From JARRKU01 sp050288425 (lineage in GTDB: Bacteria > Desulfobacterota > Desulfobacteria > Desulfobacterales > Desulfosarcinaceae): a DNA stretch of 64,000 nucleotides. Below, in pieces: positions 8,487 through 16,262 of this stretch (position 1 is its first letter; each line of letters opens with the position of its first letter). The position numbers were made by a program, and so were the translations under genes. The notes under the pieces were generated by a model that saw only the letters and a program-made list of their open reading frames with translations, had not been told where the DNA came from and searched no databases. The DNA is taken from the NCBI GenBank assembly GCA_050288425.1, contig JBNKDU010000093.1, positions 1-64,000 of the forward strand, written 5' to 3'.

Positions 8487-9197
8487 TCATGCCTCCCAGG
8501 TCCCGTCGCTCATGTATTTGTAGCCCACGCCGGCCACCGTGACGACGATCCTGGGATTGTTGGGGTCGTTCTCCAGCTTCTTGCGCAGGCGCTGTACGTG
8601 CACGTCCACCGTGCGGCTGTGTTTGTAAAGCCCGGCGTCGCGCCAGATCTGCTCGCGAATGAATTCCCGGGTCAGCACCTCGCCGGGATAGGTGATGAAG
8701 AGCTCCAGCAATTCGTATTCGGTTTTGGTAAGTTGCACCGGACGGCCACGGACCTGCACCTGACGGGATTTAAAATCGATGGTGATGCACTGGCCTTCGT
8801 AACAACTTTTCACCATGCTGCGCGCGGTGCGCTTGAGCACGGCCTTGATGCGCGCGGACAGCTCCAGTGCGTTGAATGGCTTGACCATATAGTCGTCCGC
8901 CCCGCACTCCAGCCCCAGAACCATGTCCGAGATGCCGTCCCTGGCCGTCAACATGATGATCGGAAAATCGAATTCGCGGCGCATGAACTGGCAGGCCTGG
9001 ATGCCGTCGATATCCGGCAGGTTGAGATCCAGTATGATCAGGTGGGGCCGGTGGTCCCGGGCCATGTCGATGCCCCGGCGCCCTTCGTAGGCGCAAAGCA
9101 CCCGGTACCCGTCCAACTCCAGGTTGCCCTTGATGGTCTGGACGATATCCTGGTCATCGTCGATCACCAGAATGGTCTGCGGCGTATTGTCGGCCAT
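8487..9197 (-). CDS. OmpR/PhoB-family response regulator of the nap/hao island
   Basis: This is a 236-residue two-component regulator. The N-terminal receiver domain shows VIDDDQD, the phospho-acceptor aspartate in LIILDLNLPDIDG, the conserved T (MLTARDG) and the lysine in MVKPFNA. The C-terminal winged-helix DNA-binding domain covers about residues 130-230 (LTKTEYELLELF, SRTVDVHVQRLRKKLE). The start at 9197 is chosen because receivers begin just before ILVIDDD and AAGGA precedes it; the frame extends to 9245. The gene sits between the hao and nap operons. The only histidine kinase gene of the island is the last gene of the nap operon (14337), which is the likely partner. Confidence 0.92.
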   Translation of the reverse strand: MADNTPQTILVIDDDQDIVQTIKGNLELDGYRVLCAYEGRRGIDMARDHRPHLIILDLNLPDIDGIQACQFMRREFDFPIIMLTARDGISDMVLGLECGADDYMVKPFNALELSARIKAVLKRTARSMVKSCYEGQCITIDFKSRQVQVRGRPVQLTKTEYELLELFITYPGEVLTREFIREQIWRDAGLYKHSRTVDVHVQRLRKKLENDPNNPRIVVTVAGVGYKYMSDGTWEA

Positions 9198-9273
9198 GGG
9201 AATCCTTCGGGCTATGGGCTTTATGATTCCGGCATTAAAGTGCAACCTGCCACCGTTTTACTTCCGATGCAAG

Positions 9274-9305
9274 TGTGTAATACCGGTTTTACACATCTGT
9301 TACAC
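9274..9305. promoter_or_regulatory. repeat cluster in the divergent regulator/nap promoter region
   Basis: TGTGTAA (9274-9280) and TTACACA (9289-9295) make an inverted repeat. TTACAC recurs at 9300-9305, 11 bases after the copy at 9289, the direct-repeat spacing typical of OmpR/PhoB-type binding sites. The cluster lies about 95-125 bases before napC and 75-110 before the regulator start, so it could serve autoregulation and nap control. Confidence 0.5.
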
Positions 9306-9398
9306 CTTTAACAGCATTCACACACGCCGTTGTGCTAATTCAAGAAAATACCACCGCGCAACCCTGCGTGCATGGTCGTCCGTTTCGAGGAGATTACC

Positions 9399-9971
9399 GT
9401 GAGCACAAGAAAATCCCTGCCGTACCTCATACGTTGGTTTTTGCTGGCGGCAGGTGCGCTGGCCGTCTTCGTCCTGCTGATTTCGGTCCCCATGGCGAGG
9501 ACATCTTCCATGGACTACTGCATCTCCTGCCACGAGATGCAGCGCTATAAAACCGAGCTGGGAAAATCCAGCCATGCCCTGGACAAGGACAAAAAGGCCA
9601 TCGAATGCAGCCAGTGTCACATCCCCGTCGGCTTCGGCCCGAAATACGTGACGGTCAAAGTGCTCTCCGGCATGCGCGACCTGTGGGCCCACAGTTTCGG
9701 CGATCCGGACAAGTTGGACCGGCGGGCGCTGCAAACCACCGCACGGAGGTTCATTGTCGACGACAACTGCCGACGGTGCCATGAAGACCTGTTCAAAACG
9801 GTCAAGGGCGACCGCCTGTCGGAAGTCGGCAGGCTCTCCCACGAGGCCTATCTCGGCCGCAACGGCAACACCCGCAGCGGATGCGCCGGATGCCATTTCA
9901 ACATGGCCCATCTGCCAGACTTCGACCGCCGTTACGCCTTCAACGCCAGGTTCTCACAAAATTTACCCTGA
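9399..9971 (+). CDS. napC: NapC-family tetraheme quinol dehydrogenase
   Basis: This 190-residue membrane-anchored cytochrome moves electrons from quinol to the periplasmic nitrate reductase system. One membrane anchor (about residues 10-32) is followed by four CxxCH sites (CISCH, CSQCH, CRRCH, CAGCH). I prefer the GTG at 9399 because CGAGGAGA lies six bases before it; the ATG at 9372 would add nine residues and has no good ribosome site. It is the first gene of a compact operon napC-napM-napA-napD-napG-napH-kinase, the gene order known for Desulfovibrio desulfuricans. It differs from the NapC-like protein of the hao operon, so each reductase may have its own quinol link. Confidence 0.9.
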   Translation: MSTRKSLPYLIRWFLLAAGALAVFVLLISVPMARTSSMDYCISCHEMQRYKTELGKSSHALDKDKKAIECSQCHIPVGFGPKYVTVKVLSGMRDLWAHSFGDPDKLDRRALQTTARRFIVDDNCRRCHEDLFKTVKGDRLSEVGRLSHEAYLGRNGNTRSGCAGCHFNMAHLPDFDRRYAFNARFSQNLP

Positions 9972-9987
9972 GCCGGGAGTAAACGCC

Positions 9988-10461
9988 ATGCCGCCAGCCA
10001 GGTCCCAAAATAAATCCAGAATCGTCCGAATTGTTTCCATCGCCGCCGGCGTCGTCGTACTTATCGGCGTCTTCGGCTTCGTCTATATCAGCTTTGCCTT
10101 TCCAAAAGTCCGCTGCGAGGCCGTCAAGCACCTGGAGAGTCCCGAACAGGTGTCGGACTGCTATGAATGCCACCGCAAAGCCACGCCCAGGACGGCCCAG
10201 GATTGGCTGGAGAGCAAGCACGGGGTGATGCTGGTCAAATGCGTCGTATGCCACGGCCAGCCCGACGGCCAGGGCACCATACCATGGGCGGTCAATCCGG
10301 ATGTGGACGCCACCTGCCGCAAATGCCATGACCCGAGCATCAGGAAGATGCAGGAGAAATTCGGCCTGGCGCTGGATTGCAACGCGTGCCACCCTTTTCA
10401 CAACAACTCCCTGCACCACCAGGCCTATGAAAAAACCGAATCCAAAACCACGCTGGATTAG
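9988..10461 (+). CDS. napM: NapM-type tetraheme cytochrome c
   Basis: This 157-residue protein has an N-terminal membrane segment or uncleaved signal (about residues 12-34) and four CxxCH sites (CYECH, CVVCH, CRKCH, CNACH). NapM is a small tetraheme cytochrome found in nap operons of Desulfovibrio-type bacteria, where it is proposed to carry electrons between NapC and NapA in place of NapB. Its position between napC and napA supports this. The ATG at 9988 follows CGGGAGT. No napB-like diheme gene is present in the operon, as expected for a NapM-type system. Confidence 0.85.
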   Translation: MPPARSQNKSRIVRIVSIAAGVVVLIGVFGFVYISFAFPKVRCEAVKHLESPEQVSDCYECHRKATPRTAQDWLESKHGVMLVKCVVCHGQPDGQGTIPWAVNPDVDATCRKCHDPSIRKMQEKFGLALDCNACHPFHNNSLHHQAYEKTESKTTLD

Positions 10462-10501
10462 CCGCAAGGCGTCCGCCCTGCAATAACAAGGAGGCATGCT
10501 C

Positions 10502-12748
10502 ATGAAACTTTCCCGACGCGAATTCCTGAAGGCCGCGGCCGCTTCGTCCGCCCTCATGGCCATCGGCGCGCCCTTTGCAGCGGCGGCCGAAGAACCGGTG
10601 GACACGTGGGTCAAGGGCGTCTGCCGCTTCTGCGGCACCGGCTGCGGCGTCCTGGTGGGGGTCAAGAACGGCAAGGCCGTCCGTATCAAAGGCGATCCCA
10701 ACAACCACAACGAAGGCTTCCTGTGCCTCAAGGGCGCCCTGATGGTTCCCATCATCTACGCCAAGGAACGCGTCACGCATCCCATGATCCGCAAGAACGG
10801 CAAGCTCGCACAGGTCAGCTGGGACGAGGCCCTGGACTACACGGCCACCAGATTCAAGCAGGTTCTGAAATCCGACGGCCCCGGTGGGGTGGCTTACTAC
10901 GGCAGCGGTCAGGCCCTGACCGAAGAGACCTACCTGGCCAGCAAGATCTGGAAGGCCGGCCTGAAGAGCAACAATGTGGAAGGCAATCCGCGTCTGTGCA
11001 TGGCTTCGGCCGTGGGCGGCTATGTCACCACCTTCGGCAAGGACGAACCCTGCGGTTCCTACGACGACATTGATGCAGCCACCTGTTTCTTCATCATCGG
11101 GTCCAATACCTCGGAGTGCCATCCCATCATCTTCAAACGCATCGCGCGGCGCAAGCAGGCCGACCCCAACGTCAAAATCATCGTGGTGGACCCCCGCCGC
11201 ACCAATACGGCCCGTATCGCCGACCTGCATGTTCCGTTCAAACCCGGAACCGACCTGGCGATCCTCAACGCCATGGCCTATCACATCATCGACGAAGAAC
11301 TGGACAATGTCCGCTTCCACACCAAATACTGCAATTTCATGGAGGGCAAAGAAAAACGAAGCTTCGAGGACTACAAGAAGTTCCTTGAAAACTACACCCC
11401 GGAAAAGGCCGCGGCCATCTCCGGGGTGCCGGCCGCCACCATCCGCCGGATGGCCAAATGGTTCGCCGAGGCCTCGGCCAGCATGTCCCTGTGGTGCATG
11501 GGCCTGAACCAGCGCATCCGCGGCGTGTGGGCCAACAACCTGGTCAGCAACCTGCACCTGCTCACCGGGCACATCGGCAAACCGGGCGCCACGCCCTTCT
11601 CGCTCACCGGACAGCCCAATGCCTGCGGCGGGGTGCGGGACACCGGAGGGCTGTCGCACCTGCTGCCCGCCGGCCGGCTGATCGCCAAAAAAGAGCACCG
11701 CAACGAGATGGAAGACCTCTGGGGACTTCCCCAGGATTCCCTCAACCCCACTCCAGGCCTGCATACCGTGGCCCTGTACGAGGCCCTGGGAGCCGGCAAG
11801 GTCAAGGCGGTGCTGATGTTGTGCACCAACCCCATGCAAAGCCTGCCCAATGTAAACAAACACCGCGCCGCCCTGGCCCGGGAGGATACCTTCGTCTGCC
11901 TGATCGAGGCCTTCGCCGATGCCGAGACCGTCAAATTCGCCGACGTGCTCCTGCCGCCTGCCTTCTGGTGCGAACGCGAAGGCGTCTACGGCTGCTCCGA
12001 GCGGCGCTACGCCCTGATCACCAAGGCCGTCGAACCGCCCGGAGAGTGTCGCGAATCGGTGCACATCCTGATGGACCTGGCCAAACGCATGGGCGTGGAC
12101 CCCGGCCTGGTGAACTTCAAGAGTTCGGAAGATGTCTGGAACGAGTGGCGCAGGGTCTCGCAGCCCACGCCTTACAACTTCCACGGCATGACCCGCGAGC
12201 GCCTGCGCAAGGCCTCGGGAATCAGATGGCCCTGCCCCACCGAAGATCATCCGGGCACCAAAATCCGTTATGTGCGCGGCGAGGATCCCAACGTGCCGGC
12301 GGATCATCCTGACAAATACTTCTTTTACGGAAAGCCGGACGGCAAGGCCGTCATCTGGTTCCGGCCTTACCAGGGCGCCGCCGAAGAACCCGATGACCAA
12401 TACCCCTTCGTGCTGACCACCGGACGGGTCATCGACCACTGGCATACCGGTACCATGACCATGAAGGTGCCCGAGCTGCGAAAATCGTTTCCCGCGTGCT
12501 ACGTGGAAGTCAACGACCAGGATGCCAAGAAGCTGGGCATCAACAACGGCGATACCATCGAACTGGCCACCCGCCGGGACAAAATGGATCTGCCGGCCCG
12601 GGTCAGCGATGTCTGCCGGCCGGGACTGGTCTTCGTGCCGTTCCACTACGCAGACAAGCTGATCAACAAATTGACCCTGGACGCCGTGGACCCGGGCTCC
12701 AAACAGCCCGAGTACAAGATCTGCGCCGTCAAGATCCGGAAGGTGTAG
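10502..12748 (+). CDS. napA: periplasmic nitrate reductase catalytic subunit
   Basis: NapA reduces nitrate to nitrite in the periplasm using a Mo-bis(MGD) cofactor and one [4Fe-4S] cluster. The protein is 748 residues, close to the monomeric Desulfovibrio enzyme. It starts with a twin-arginine signal (SRREFLK). Cluster ligands are Cys41, Cys44, Cys48 and Cys75 (C-x2-C-x3-C-x26-C). The molybdenum ligand is Cys166 in NPRLCMASA. C-terminal molydopterin-dinucleotide-binding sequences (TTGRVIDHWHTGTMT) are intact. The ATG at 10502 sits seven bases after AAGGAGG; the ATG at 10496 is too close. It is followed two bases later by napD, its maturation chaperone. Confidence 0.95.
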   Translation: MKLSRREFLKAAAASSALMAIGAPFAAAAEEPVDTWVKGVCRFCGTGCGVLVGVKNGKAVRIKGDPNNHNEGFLCLKGALMVPIIYAKERVTHPMIRKNGKLAQVSWDEALDYTATRFKQVLKSDGPGGVAYYGSGQALTEETYLASKIWKAGLKSNNVEGNPRLCMASAVGGYVTTFGKDEPCGSYDDIDAATCFFIIGSNTSECHPIIFKRIARRKQADPNVKIIVVDPRRTNTARIADLHVPFKPGTDLAILNAMAYHIIDEELDNVRFHTKYCNFMEGKEKRSFEDYKKFLENYTPEKAAAISGVPAATIRRMAKWFAEASASMSLWCMGLNQRIRGVWANNLVSNLHLLTGHIGKPGATPFSLTGQPNACGGVRDTGGLSHLLPAGRLIAKKEHRNEMEDLWGLPQDSLNPTPGLHTVALYEALGAGKVKAVLMLCTNPMQSLPNVNKHRAALAREDTFVCLIEAFADAETVKFADVLLPPAFWCEREGVYGCSERRYALITKAVEPPGECRESVHILMDLAKRMGVDPGLVNFKSSEDVWNEWRRVSQPTPYNFHGMTRERLRKASGIRWPCPTEDHPGTKIRYVRGEDPNVPADHPDKYFFYGKPDGKAVIWFRPYQGAAEEPDDQYPFVLTTGRVIDHWHTGTMTMKVPELRKSFPACYVEVNDQDAKKLGINNGDTIELATRRDKMDLPARVSDVCRPGLVFVPFHYADKLINKLTLDAVDPGSKQPEYKICAVKIRKV

Positions 12749-12750
12749 CC

Positions 12751-12990
12751 ATGGCCATCGCCGGATTGCTGGTGCATGCATTGCTGGAGGATCTGGCCCG
12801 CATCGAGGACCGGATTAAAGAGATGCCGGAGATGAGCACTTACGGCTGCCACCAGGACCAGTTCATCGTGGTGGTGGCCGAGGCGCCCGCGGATCGACTG
12901 GAAAAGACCGTCAAGCGCATCGAAGCCCTGGATGGCGTGTTAACGGTCTATACGACCTATGTGACCGTCGAAGATGAATGCCAAACCTGA
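12751..12990 (+). CDS. napD: NapD chaperone
   Basis: This small cytoplasmic protein (79 residues) has the ferredoxin-like fold of the NapD family, which binds the Tat signal of NapA and delays export until the cofactor is inserted. Visible family features are the start MAIAGLLVHA, the central Y/F-G-x-H-Q region and the C-terminal VYTTYVTVEDE. The start is two bases after the napA stop. The overlapping longer frame inside napA is not coding. Confidence 0.88.
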   Translation: MAIAGLLVHALLEDLARIEDRIKEMPEMSTYGCHQDQFIVVVAEAPADRLEKTVKRIEALDGVLTVYTTYVTVEDECQT

Positions 12991-13001
12991 AAGGTCATGG
13001 C

Positions 13002-13466
13002 ATGGCTTTTCTACGACCACCGGGCGCCAGGCCTGAAAAGGCTTTTCTGGCCCGCTGCCTGCAATGCGGCCAATGCGCCCAGGTCTGCATCTACGATTGC
13101 ATCTCCATGCAGACGGGATTCAACTTCTTTCTTTCAGGCACGCCCCGCATCGATCCCCGCAAGGCACCCTGTTATTTGTGCATGCGCTGCGGCGCCATAT
13201 GTCCTTCGAATGCCCTGGAGGACGTACCCATCGAACAGGTTCGCATGGGCTATGCCAGCCTGGACCGCGACAAATGCTATACCTGGCGGCAGGAACTGGT
13301 ATGCCGCAGCTGCTATGAACGCTGCCCGATCAAGGCAACGGCCATGCGGCTGGAAAAAGGGGAGTACCCGGTGGTTACCGATCAATGCGCGGGCTGCGGC
13401 GTGTGCGAGCATGTCTGCCCCCGCCAGGCCATAACCGTACACCCCACGCGATTCGTGAAAAAATGA
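13002..13466 (+). CDS. napG: NapG-type polyferredoxin without Tat signal
   Basis: This 154-residue iron-sulfur protein resembles NapG from the LRPPGA motif onward (residues 4-9). It has four cysteine clusters fit for four [4Fe-4S] centres (CLQCGQCAQVC, CYLCMRCGAIC, CRSCYERC plus partner cysteines, CAGCGVCEHVC). NapG works with the membrane protein NapH as a quinol-oxidising branch feeding nitrate reduction. The canonical enterobacterial NapG carries a twin-arginine signal, but none is visible here: neither the ATG at 13002 nor the alternative at 12978 has RR or a hydrophobic stretch. The stop overlaps the start of napH (ATGA), so the two are translationally coupled. Confidence 0.8.
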   Translation: MAFLRPPGARPEKAFLARCLQCGQCAQVCIYDCISMQTGFNFFLSGTPRIDPRKAPCYLCMRCGAICPSNALEDVPIEQVRMGYASLDRDKCYTWRQELVCRSCYERCPIKATAMRLEKGEYPVVTDQCAGCGVCEHVCPRQAITVHPTRFVKK

Positions 13467-14308
13467 AAAAGCCCGGGCTGCTCGCCTGCCGCCGCACCGT
13501 CCAAACCGGCGTGGCCCTGGCATTCATCGTCATCCCGTGGCTCAACCATGTGCACATCAGCTTCGTCTACGGCAATTTCCTGTCGTTTCACCTTCTGAAA
13601 TTCCCCCTGGCCGATCCCCTGGCCGTTTTGCAGGTCACCTCCAAAAACGGATATCTTTCCGGCGAATTGCTCGTGGGCGCCGGCATCGCCTTGGCCATCG
13701 CCGCAGGCCTGGGTACCATTTTCTGCGCCTGGGCCTGCCCGTTCGGACTGCTCTCCGAATGGGGACAGACATTCTCCAAATGGCTGCGCGGCAAAAGCGC
13801 CAGACCGCGGCACCCGGCATTTCTCCGGCCTTTCCGCGTCAAAATCACGCTTTTCCTCGTGGGACTGGCCGGGTTCTTCACCTTTTCCACCACACCGGTG
13901 CTCAACCAACTCTCCCTGCCGGCATGGTACTCCAGGATATTCCAATTCTGGTTCGAGCAGCGCCACGTGTCGCTGGCCATCGGATTCCTGGCACTGGTCC
14001 TGGCAGTGGAAATTCTGGCCGGCAGCCGGCTCTGGTGCCGGTATATCTGCCCCCAATCCGTGCTCATCGGGCTGGCCAAGCAGCTCAACCAGCGACGACT
14101 GCGGGTCCATTTCCACCCGCGGGCCTGCATCTGCAAACGTGGGGTGGATCCCTGCGGACAGGCCTGCACCCTTCAATTGAACCCCAAGCGGCTCTCCGGC
14201 CGGCTGGAAAACCAGTGCACCAACTGCGGCGACTGCGTGGCGGCCTGCGCCGGGCGCGGAAAGGCATTGACCTTCCGTCGCCGGCCTGAATATATGGAGC
14301 GTCGATAA
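13463..14308 (+). CDS. napH: NapH-type membrane ferredoxin
   Basis: This 281-residue integral membrane protein has about four to five membrane segments and the family signatures CAWACPFGLL and CRYICPQSVLIG, the paired CxxxCP motifs of NapH/NosR/CcoG proteins. Two ferredoxin clusters follow in the C-terminal cytoplasmic part (CKRGVDPCGQAC; CTNCGDCVAAC). NapGH oxidises menaquinol and supports NapA. The start overlaps the napG stop by four bases. A frame extending to 13385 is open but would duplicate napG coding sequence and has no ribosome site. Confidence 0.9.
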   Translation: MKKPGLLACRRTVQTGVALAFIVIPWLNHVHISFVYGNFLSFHLLKFPLADPLAVLQVTSKNGYLSGELLVGAGIALAIAAGLGTIFCAWACPFGLLSEWGQTFSKWLRGKSARPRHPAFLRPFRVKITLFLVGLAGFFTFSTTPVLNQLSLPAWYSRIFQFWFEQRHVSLAIGFLALVLAVEILAGSRLWCRYICPQSVLIGLAKQLNQRRLRVHFHPRACICKRGVDPCGQACTLQLNPKRLSGRLENQCTNCGDCVAACAGRGKALTFRRRPEYMERR

Positions 14309-14336
14309 ACAGTTCATCCAAGAGGTATCCACCGGT

Positions 14337-15998
14337 ATGCGCCTGACCGTCCCCCGCCTGAAACTGCCGTTGCGCCACAAGTTCCTGCTCTGCACCATCC
14401 TGATCGTGGTGCCGGCTTTGGGCATCATCTTCGCCTGGATGGCCCTGCGCAGCCAGGAGCACATCACCGAGCAGATCGTCAATCAGGCCCGGGTGCTGTG
14501 CCGGCAGGTGATCCTTACGCGCCAGTGGGTGTCGGACAGCGGCGGCGTCATGGTGGCCGCCGACAGCAAGGGCGCAAAAGGCACCCATTATTTTTACAAC
14601 GACCGCATGGACACCAGCCGGGGCGTCTTTCAGCGCTTCACTCCGTCCATGGTCACCAAGAAACTTTCCAACTATTCGCTGCGGGAAAATCTCTATCAGC
14701 TGGACATCTCCAGCAACAGCCCCATGAACCCCGACAACCGGCCCGACGAATTCGAACAGTCCGCCCTGTTCCACTTCAATCACCAACACCGCAAGGAATT
14801 TTACAGCCTGGACCTGAAGGCCGACACCCCCAGCTTCCGCTACTCGGTTCCGCTCTACGTGGAGGAAGCCTGCCTGAAATGCCATGCCGGTCAGGGCTTT
14901 ACCAACGGCACCATCGGCGGCACCCTCAGCGTGCGATTCCCCGCCGGCCAGCTGAAACACGCCATCCGCACCGATCGCCTGAGGCTGGTGGGAGCCGGCG
15001 CGAGCATGATCCTGCTGACCACCGCCATCCTCTTGTTCCTGTTGCGCACCGTGGTCATCAAGCCGCTCAAGGAACTGGAAACCATGACCGACGAGATCGG
15101 CAACGGCAACCTGGCCGCACGGGTGACCCTCAGAACCGGAGACGAGTTCGAACGCCTGGGCCAGGCCTTCAATCACATGGGATCCCGCCTGAGCCGGAAC
15201 AGGGAAGTCATGGAAGAAAAAATCGTCCGGGCCACCCGCGAACTCAGCGAAGCCAACGTGGAGCTGCAGAAACTGGACCGGCTGAAAACCGATTTCTTCG
15301 CCGACATGTCTCACGAGATGCGCTCGCCCATCACCGCCATCCAGGGTGGCGTGGACTACCTGAAGCGCACGCTGAAGCCTTCGGACGACCGGGCCTATCT
15401 CACCATCATCGACAAGAACCTGCAACGGCTGACGCGCCTGGTCTCCGAACTGCTGGACCTGACCCGCATCGAGGCCGGCAAAGTCGCCTGGAACTTCGAA
15501 ACGGCGGACCTTGCCGAACTGATCCGCGAAGTCATCGAAATCTTGAGCCTCAAGGCGGGACGCCGACACATCACGCTTGCCCATGAGAACACGGATCCCA
15601 TCCTGGCGGAAATCGACACGGAGCGCATGGAACAGGTCCTTGTCAATCTCGTGGAAAACGCCATCAAATTCTCCCATGAAGGCGGCCGTATCCACATCGC
15701 GACCCGTGTCGATGCCGGAACGATCCATCTGTCCGTCAAGGATTCGGGAATCGGAATCGCTCAGGACGAGCTGGAACGGGTATTTGAGAAATTCCACACC
15801 CTGCCTTCAGGCGGCGGTTCCCGCGGCCAGGGCACCGGCCTGGGCCTGACCATCTGCCGCAGGATCGTGGAGGCCCACGGAGGCACGATCCGGGTCGAAA
15901 GCACGTTGGGGGAGGGCAGTATATTCCACGTCAGCGTGCCGCTGCGACAGCCGGGACCTGACGTCGAAGGTTGGCAAAACAGCAACCGAATATTGTAA
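14337..15998 (+). CDS. heme-sensor-like histidine kinase (DUF3365-HAMP-HisKA-HATPase)
   Basis: This is a 553-residue membrane sensor kinase. Membrane segments at about 15-36 and 216-237 enclose a periplasmic domain resembling DUF3365 (Tll0287-like), with one covalent-heme motif CLKCH at residues 179-183. A HAMP linker (about 238-290), HisKA with phospho-acceptor His326 (FFADMSHEMRSPI) and a HATPase_c domain (NLVENAIKFS, DSGIGI, GTGLGLTICRRIV) follow. It ends the nap operon, 28 bases after napH. It most likely phosphorylates the OmpR-type regulator at 8487. The heme could sense redox state or a nitrogen-oxide ligand; which signal it reads is not visible. Confidence 0.88.
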   Translation: MRLTVPRLKLPLRHKFLLCTILIVVPALGIIFAWMALRSQEHITEQIVNQARVLCRQVILTRQWVSDSGGVMVAADSKGAKGTHYFYNDRMDTSRGVFQRFTPSMVTKKLSNYSLRENLYQLDISSNSPMNPDNRPDEFEQSALFHFNHQHRKEFYSLDLKADTPSFRYSVPLYVEEACLKCHAGQGFTNGTIGGTLSVRFPAGQLKHAIRTDRLRLVGAGASMILLTTAILLFLLRTVVIKPLKELETMTDEIGNGNLAARVTLRTGDEFERLGQAFNHMGSRLSRNREVMEEKIVRATRELSEANVELQKLDRLKTDFFADMSHEMRSPITAIQGGVDYLKRTLKPSDDRAYLTIIDKNLQRLTRLVSELLDLTRIEAGKVAWNFETADLAELIREVIEILSLKAGRRHITLAHENTDPILAEIDTERMEQVLVNLVENAIKFSHEGGRIHIATRVDAGTIHLSVKDSGIGIAQDELERVFEKFHTLPSGGGSRGQGTGLGLTICRRIVEAHGGTIRVESTLGEGSIFHVSVPLRQPGPDVEGWQNSNRIL

Positions 15999-16150
15999 GG
16001 GTTCGCGCAAAAATAACTTCACAAGGATCGGGGTATCGTTCCTTTTGCAAGAGCCCATTCGATGCCATTTCCGAAGCGATTGACGCCTATCGACATCGGC
16101 TGCAGTTGTTTAAAATATTGCGGGTGGTGCGAGAATCGATGGAGAATTAC

Positions 16151-16183
16151 GAACCCGCCAGGCCGACAGTGTCTGGCGGGTTC
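16151..16183 (+). terminator. stem-loop after the nap operon
   Basis: A perfect 11-bp stem (GAACCCGCCAG at 16151-16161, CTGGCGGGTTC at 16173-16183) with an 11-base loop lies about 150 bases after the kinase stop. There is no T-run, so it may act as an RNA-stabilising or Rho-linked hairpin rather than a classic terminator. Confidence 0.5.
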
Positions 16184-16225
16184 GGATATAGAAGGGTTCG
16201 GAAATGAACCGGCATCAGTACGCGC

Positions 16226-16253
16226 ATTCCCCCGCAGCTTGCTGCGGGGGAAT
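16226..16253. terminator. terminator between convergent genes
   Basis: A 13-bp inverted repeat (ATTCCCCCGCAGC / GCTGCGGGGGAAT) lies 10 bases beyond the stop of the large minus-strand gene and ends in AATTTCGTT on the plus strand. It can terminate both convergent transcripts. Confidence 0.65.
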
Positions 16254-16262
16254 TTCGTTGGG

